Source of the DNA: Ruminococcaceae bacterium UBA1448
Lineage (GTDB): Bacteria > Bacillota > Clostridia > Oscillospirales > Ruminococcaceae
NCBI GenBank assembly: GCA_002329405.1
Contig: DCTE01000172.1
Coordinates: forward strand, 1 to 8,365
Reading direction: 5' to 3'
Length of the DNA: 8,365 nucleotides
Shown here: piece after piece, positions 5,803 to 8,365 of the stretch
Layout of the letters: every line of letters starts with the position of its first letter
Numbering within the stretch: position 1 is the first letter of the stretch
Notes under the pieces: generated by a model
Told to the model about the DNA's origin: nothing
The model's database searches: none
Seen by the model: only the letters and a program-made list of their open reading frames with translations
Program-made: the position numbers and the translations under genes

Positions 5803-7290
5803 ATGAAAAAAATGGAAACAGATGTTATCGTTGTCGCTGCCGGCCTGTCCGGCCTGGCTGCCAGTATCGCCGCTGCCGAGAACGGCGCGCGGGTGCTGAC
5901 TTTTGAAAAATCCAATACAACCGGCGGCGCGGCCAATATGGGCATGGGCCCTCTCGGCGTTGGTTCGAGAATCCAGCGGGAACATATGGTTTCGCTGACT
6001 CCCGGTGAAGCGTTCCGCAAACATATGTATTTTACCCATTACCGGGTAGACGCACGGATGGTCCGCGACTATTACTTTAAATCCGGCGATACCATCGACT
6101 GGCTGATGGAGATGGGCGTTGAGTTCGTTGGTGTCCAGAGGGCGTTCAGCGCACCCGAAGATACCCGGGCCTATTCCGACGGCGAATTTACCTGGCATGT
6201 CTGCAAGCCTGAGGGCGGCGGGATTCCCGGCCCCCGTGCCGCTACTGCCATGACCAAAAAGATGACCGAAAGAGCAAAGGAACTGGGCGTTGAGTTTTTA
6301 CTGGAAACACCAGTCTATAAAATCATCATGGAAGACGGACGGGCAGTCGGCGTCCTGGCAAAAGACAAGGACGGCGAGGAAATCGAGGCCAGAAGCAATT
6401 CGGTTATCATCGCGACCGGCGGCTTTGGCGACAACCCCCAGATGATCAAGCAGGAAACCGGCTATGAATTCGGCAAGACCATCTATAACTTTGCAATCCC
6501 CGGCATGAAGGGCGACGGCCTGCGGATGGCCTGGGAAGCCGGCGCAGGCAAAATGCCCTGCACGATGGAGCTGATGTACCAGCTGCCCGACAATATGAAC
6601 CACTTTATCCTCGACGGTGCCTTCCGCCAGCCCTGCCTGTGGGTCAACCGCAACGGCGACCGCTTTATGCCGGAAGACCAGATCGGCAACACCACCTTCA
6701 CCGGCAACGCGATTACCGCACAGCCCGGAATGGTCGCTTACTCTATTTTCGACAGCAAGCTGCTTAAGAAGTATAAAAAGAGAGGCCCGGACATCGTTTC
6801 CCACGTCCATCCCCACGACCTGTTTGATCATTTTGATGAGCAGTGGGAAAGAGACCTGGCGGATGGCTACGAGTCGATCACCCAGGCAGATACCATTGAG
6901 GAACTGGCGGAAAAGGCCGGTATTGATGTAGAAGGCCTGGTCGCGCAGGTTGAAGAGTACAACGAGATGTGCGAAAACGGATTTGATGAGATCTTTGAAA
7001 AGGACCGCCGTTACATGCAGCCGATTGCAAAGGCACCTTTCTACTGCTGCCGTCAGAACGTCGGCGCGTATGGTTCTCTGGGCGGCGTCAAAATCAACCA
7101 CAAGACCCAGGTGCTGACCGATGAAGCAAAGGTTATCCCCGGACTGTACTGTGTCGGTACCGATGCCTGCAACATCTTCGGCGACAGCTATCCGTTCATC
7201 CTTTCCGGCAATACGATGGGATTCTGCCTCAACAGCGGACGGATCGCCGGTGAAAACGCGGCGGCTGAACTGGATGATTTCGAATATTGA
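5803..7290 (+). CDS. FAD-dependent oxidoreductase, fumarate reductase/ketosteroid dehydrogenase superfamily
   Basis: 495 residues, no signal peptide or heme motif, so a cytoplasmic FAD_binding_2-type enzyme. The Rossmann dinucleotide site is at residues 7-46: VIVVAAGLSGLAASIAAAEN, then acidic E35 (LTFEKS) and TTGGAANMG. IIATGGFGDN (202-211) is the second family signature; GLYCVGTDACNIFGDSYP (447-464) and GRIAGENAA (479-487) close the FAD domain. Residues about 230-410 hold the inserted capping/substrate domain. The known fumarate-reductase active-site positions are changed: the His of the HTMGG segment is replaced (YGSLGG, 423-428) and the Arg of the NRLGGN segment is Ile466 (FILSGN). It is thus unlikely to reduce fumarate. 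Tyr463-Pro464 is placed like the catalytic Tyr of 3-ketosteroid dehydrogenases, hinting at an enone/ketone substrate (inference). It lacks the fused FMN-binding domain, so electrons must come from separate partners, plausibly the flanking Fe-S proteins. It ends 14 bases before the next gene, with which it must be co-transcribed. Confidence 0.5.
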   Translation: MKKMETDVIVVAAGLSGLAASIAAAENGARVLTFEKSNTTGGAANMGMGPLGVGSRIQREHMVSLTPGEAFRKHMYFTHYRVDARMVRDYYFKSGDTIDWLMEMGVEFVGVQRAFSAPEDTRAYSDGEFTWHVCKPEGGGIPGPRAATAMTKKMTERAKELGVEFLLETPVYKIIMEDGRAVGVLAKDKDGEEIEARSNSVIIATGGFGDNPQMIKQETGYEFGKTIYNFAIPGMKGDGLRMAWEAGAGKMPCTMELMYQLPDNMNHFILDGAFRQPCLWVNRNGDRFMPEDQIGNTTFTGNAITAQPGMVAYSIFDSKLLKKYKKRGPDIVSHVHPHDLFDHFDEQWERDLADGYESITQADTIEELAEKAGIDVEGLVAQVEEYNEMCENGFDEIFEKDRRYMQPIAKAPFYCCRQNVGAYGSLGGVKINHKTQVLTDEAKVIPGLYCVGTDACNIFGDSYPFILSGNTMGFCLNSGRIAGENAAAELDDFEY

Positions 7291-7304
7291 TCGGGAGCAT
7301 AAAT

Positions 7305-8365
7305 ATGAAGTTTATTATTGACGGCCGCGAAATCGAGGCCAAAGAGGGACAGTCCATCCTCAATGCGGCGCTGGATGCCGGTGTGTTTATTCCCCACCTG
7401 TGCAGCCACCCTGATCTGGAGGCAAAAGGCGGATGCCGGCTGTGTGCGGTAGAAGTGGAAGGAATGGATCATGCGGTTCCGGCCTGCAAAACCAATGTCA
7501 CCGACGGGATGGTCGTGACCATCAACGGCCCCAAGGCCGACCGCGTCAGAAAAATGGCAATGGAGCTGATCCTCGCCACCCATCCGGCCGACTGCACCGG
7601 TTGCCCCAAGTACGGGAAATGTGAATTGCAGTCAATGTACCAATACCTCGGCGTCAGCCCGGCACGCTGGCGGACCAAGTCCCGCAGTGTGCCAAACGAC
7701 GACAGCAACCCGATGATCGCCCATCTTTTTACCAGATGTGTCCGCTGCGGACGGTGTATCCGTGCCTGCCAGGAACTGCGCGGCGTCAAGGTGCTGGATT
7801 ATATCCAGACCAGTGCCGGTATCCGTGCCGGTATCCCGGAAGGGAAGACGCTGGCGGAAGCAGGATGCCGTTTCTGCGGTGCCTGCATCGAGGTCTGCCC
7901 GACCGGTTCGATCATGGACCAGGTCAAACTGATGCACGAAGACCGCTCTTACGCGGAAAATGTCGTCCCCTGCCGGAGCACCTGCCCTGCCCATATTGAT
8001 ATCCCGCGGTTTGTCCGCTATATCAAACAGGGCGATTTTGAAAAGGCAACCGCCGTTATCCGTGAAAAGGTTCCCTTCCCGGAAACGCTGGGCAGTATCT
8101 GCAACCATGCCTGTGAGGAAGCATGCAAACGCAACGAACTGGGCGCGCCGCTGTCGGTCTGCAAGCTGAAAAGAGCAGCGGCAGTGCACGACACCGGTGA
8201 ATGGAAAGCACATGTCCGTAAGGACCCGCCGACCGGGAAAAAGGCTGCCGTCATCGGTGCCGGCCCCGCAGGTCTGACAGCGGCCTATTACCTCGCCAAA
8301 AAGGGACATGAGGTAACTGTATTTGAGAAAAACGAAAAGGCCGGCGGACAGTGCCGCTATGGAAT
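7305..8365 (+). CDS. NuoG-like / GltD-like iron-sulfur flavoprotein, NAD(P)H oxidoreductase, 3' end missing
   Basis: Open to the right edge, 353 full codons visible; CGGGAG (7292-7297) precedes the ATG by seven bases. Cofactor motifs in order: 2Fe-2S ferredoxin domain with Cys33, 44, 47, 61; NuoG-type His-Cys3 4Fe-4S site with His93, Cys97, 100, 106; two 4Fe-4S ferredoxin motifs (Cys145, 148, 151, 155 and Cys188, 191, 194, 198-Pro). This is the N-terminal layout of NuoG and Fe-only hydrogenases. It is then fused to the start of a glutamate-synthase small-subunit-like (GltD/Fer4_20) module: Cys223, Cys227-Pro, Cys266, 270, 274, then AAVIGAGPAGLTAAYYLAKK (314-333) and E341, an FAD-binding Rossmann site; the window ends in the GGQCRYG motif. 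Such proteins oxidise NAD(P)H and pass electrons along Fe-S clusters, or run the reverse. In this operon it is the probable electron source for the FAD enzyme. About 250-400 more residues (rest of the FAD and the NADPH domain) are expected beyond the edge. Confidence 0.5.
   Translation, partial: MKFIIDGREIEAKEGQSILNAALDAGVFIPHLCSHPDLEAKGGCRLCAVEVEGMDHAVPACKTNVTDGMVVTINGPKADRVRKMAMELILATHPADCTGCPKYGKCELQSMYQYLGVSPARWRTKSRSVPNDDSNPMIAHLFTRCVRCGRCIRACQELRGVKVLDYIQTSAGIRAGIPEGKTLAEAGCRFCGACIEVCPTGSIMDQVKLMHEDRSYAENVVPCRSTCPAHIDIPRFVRYIKQGDFEKATAVIREKVPFPETLGSICNHACEEACKRNELGAPLSVCKLKRAAAVHDTGEWKAHVRKDPPTGKKAAVIGAGPAGLTAAYYLAKKGHEVTVFEKNEKAGGQCRYG

Noticed and set aside
6298..7101. 267-codon minus-strand open frame opposite the FAD gene
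   Set aside because: Shadow of the FAD-protein frame caused by its C/G-ending codons; no domain recognised.
7632..8309. 225-codon minus-strand open frame opposite the Fe-S gene
   Set aside because: The + strand frame holds a full series of Fe-S ligand motifs across the same bases; the antisense product is motif-free.
4260..8365. Bile-acid (bai) operon or purine-degradation cluster
   Set aside because: The regulator and redox genes recall parts of both, but no bai-specific partner (CoA ligase/transferase, dehydratase) or purine enzyme is in the window, so naming it would go beyond the evidence.

Overview
The window looks like a piece of a Firmicutes (Clostridia) chromosome, perhaps from the gut Oscillospiraceae/Lachnospiraceae range. 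This rests on strong GGAGG-type ribosome sites, a sigma-A style promoter, intrinsic hairpin terminators, and a set of oxygen-sensitive flavin and iron-sulfur redox proteins typical of anaerobes. Assignment below phylum is inference. No RNA genes, mobile elements or CRISPR repeats are visible.

Left part (1-2301): the C-terminal two thirds or so of a large DUF5107/TPR protein on the + strand, cut by the left edge. It converges on the next gene, and the 244-base gap holds a near-symmetrical bidirectional terminator (2484-2524) plus weaker hairpins.

Middle (2546-4105, minus strand): a PucR/CdaR-type transcription regulator with a C-terminal helix-turn-helix. It is divergent from the last block. 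The 154-base shared intergenic region carries a good + strand promoter, a weaker minus-strand promoter with an overlapping -35 region, and two compact palindromes that could be operators.

Right part (4260-8365, + strand): an apparent four-gene operon: (1) an FMN/iron-sulfur flavodoxin-family protein with a C-terminal zinc ribbon; (2) a small four-helix membrane protein with an internal duplication; (3) a soluble FAD-binding reductase/dehydrogenase of the fumarate reductase superfamily that lacks the fumarate-reductase catalytic residues; (4) a multi-cluster iron-sulfur protein (NuoG-like N-terminus, two 4Fe-4S motifs, GltD-like flavin domain) cut by the right edge. A 131-base gap with a strong hairpin separates genes 2 and 3.

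Interpretation (inference): gene 4 takes electrons from NAD(P)H or ferredoxin and relays them, possibly through gene 1, to the FAD enzyme, which reduces (or oxidises) a substrate that is also sensed by, or linked to, the PucR-type regulator. The membrane protein may move the substrate or anchor the complex. The substrate cannot be read from the sequence; the FAD protein has a Tyr-Pro near its C-terminus reminiscent of ketosteroid dehydrogenases, so cyclic enone/ketone substrates such as steroids or bile acids are one testable option. This cassette is the most interesting part of the window.
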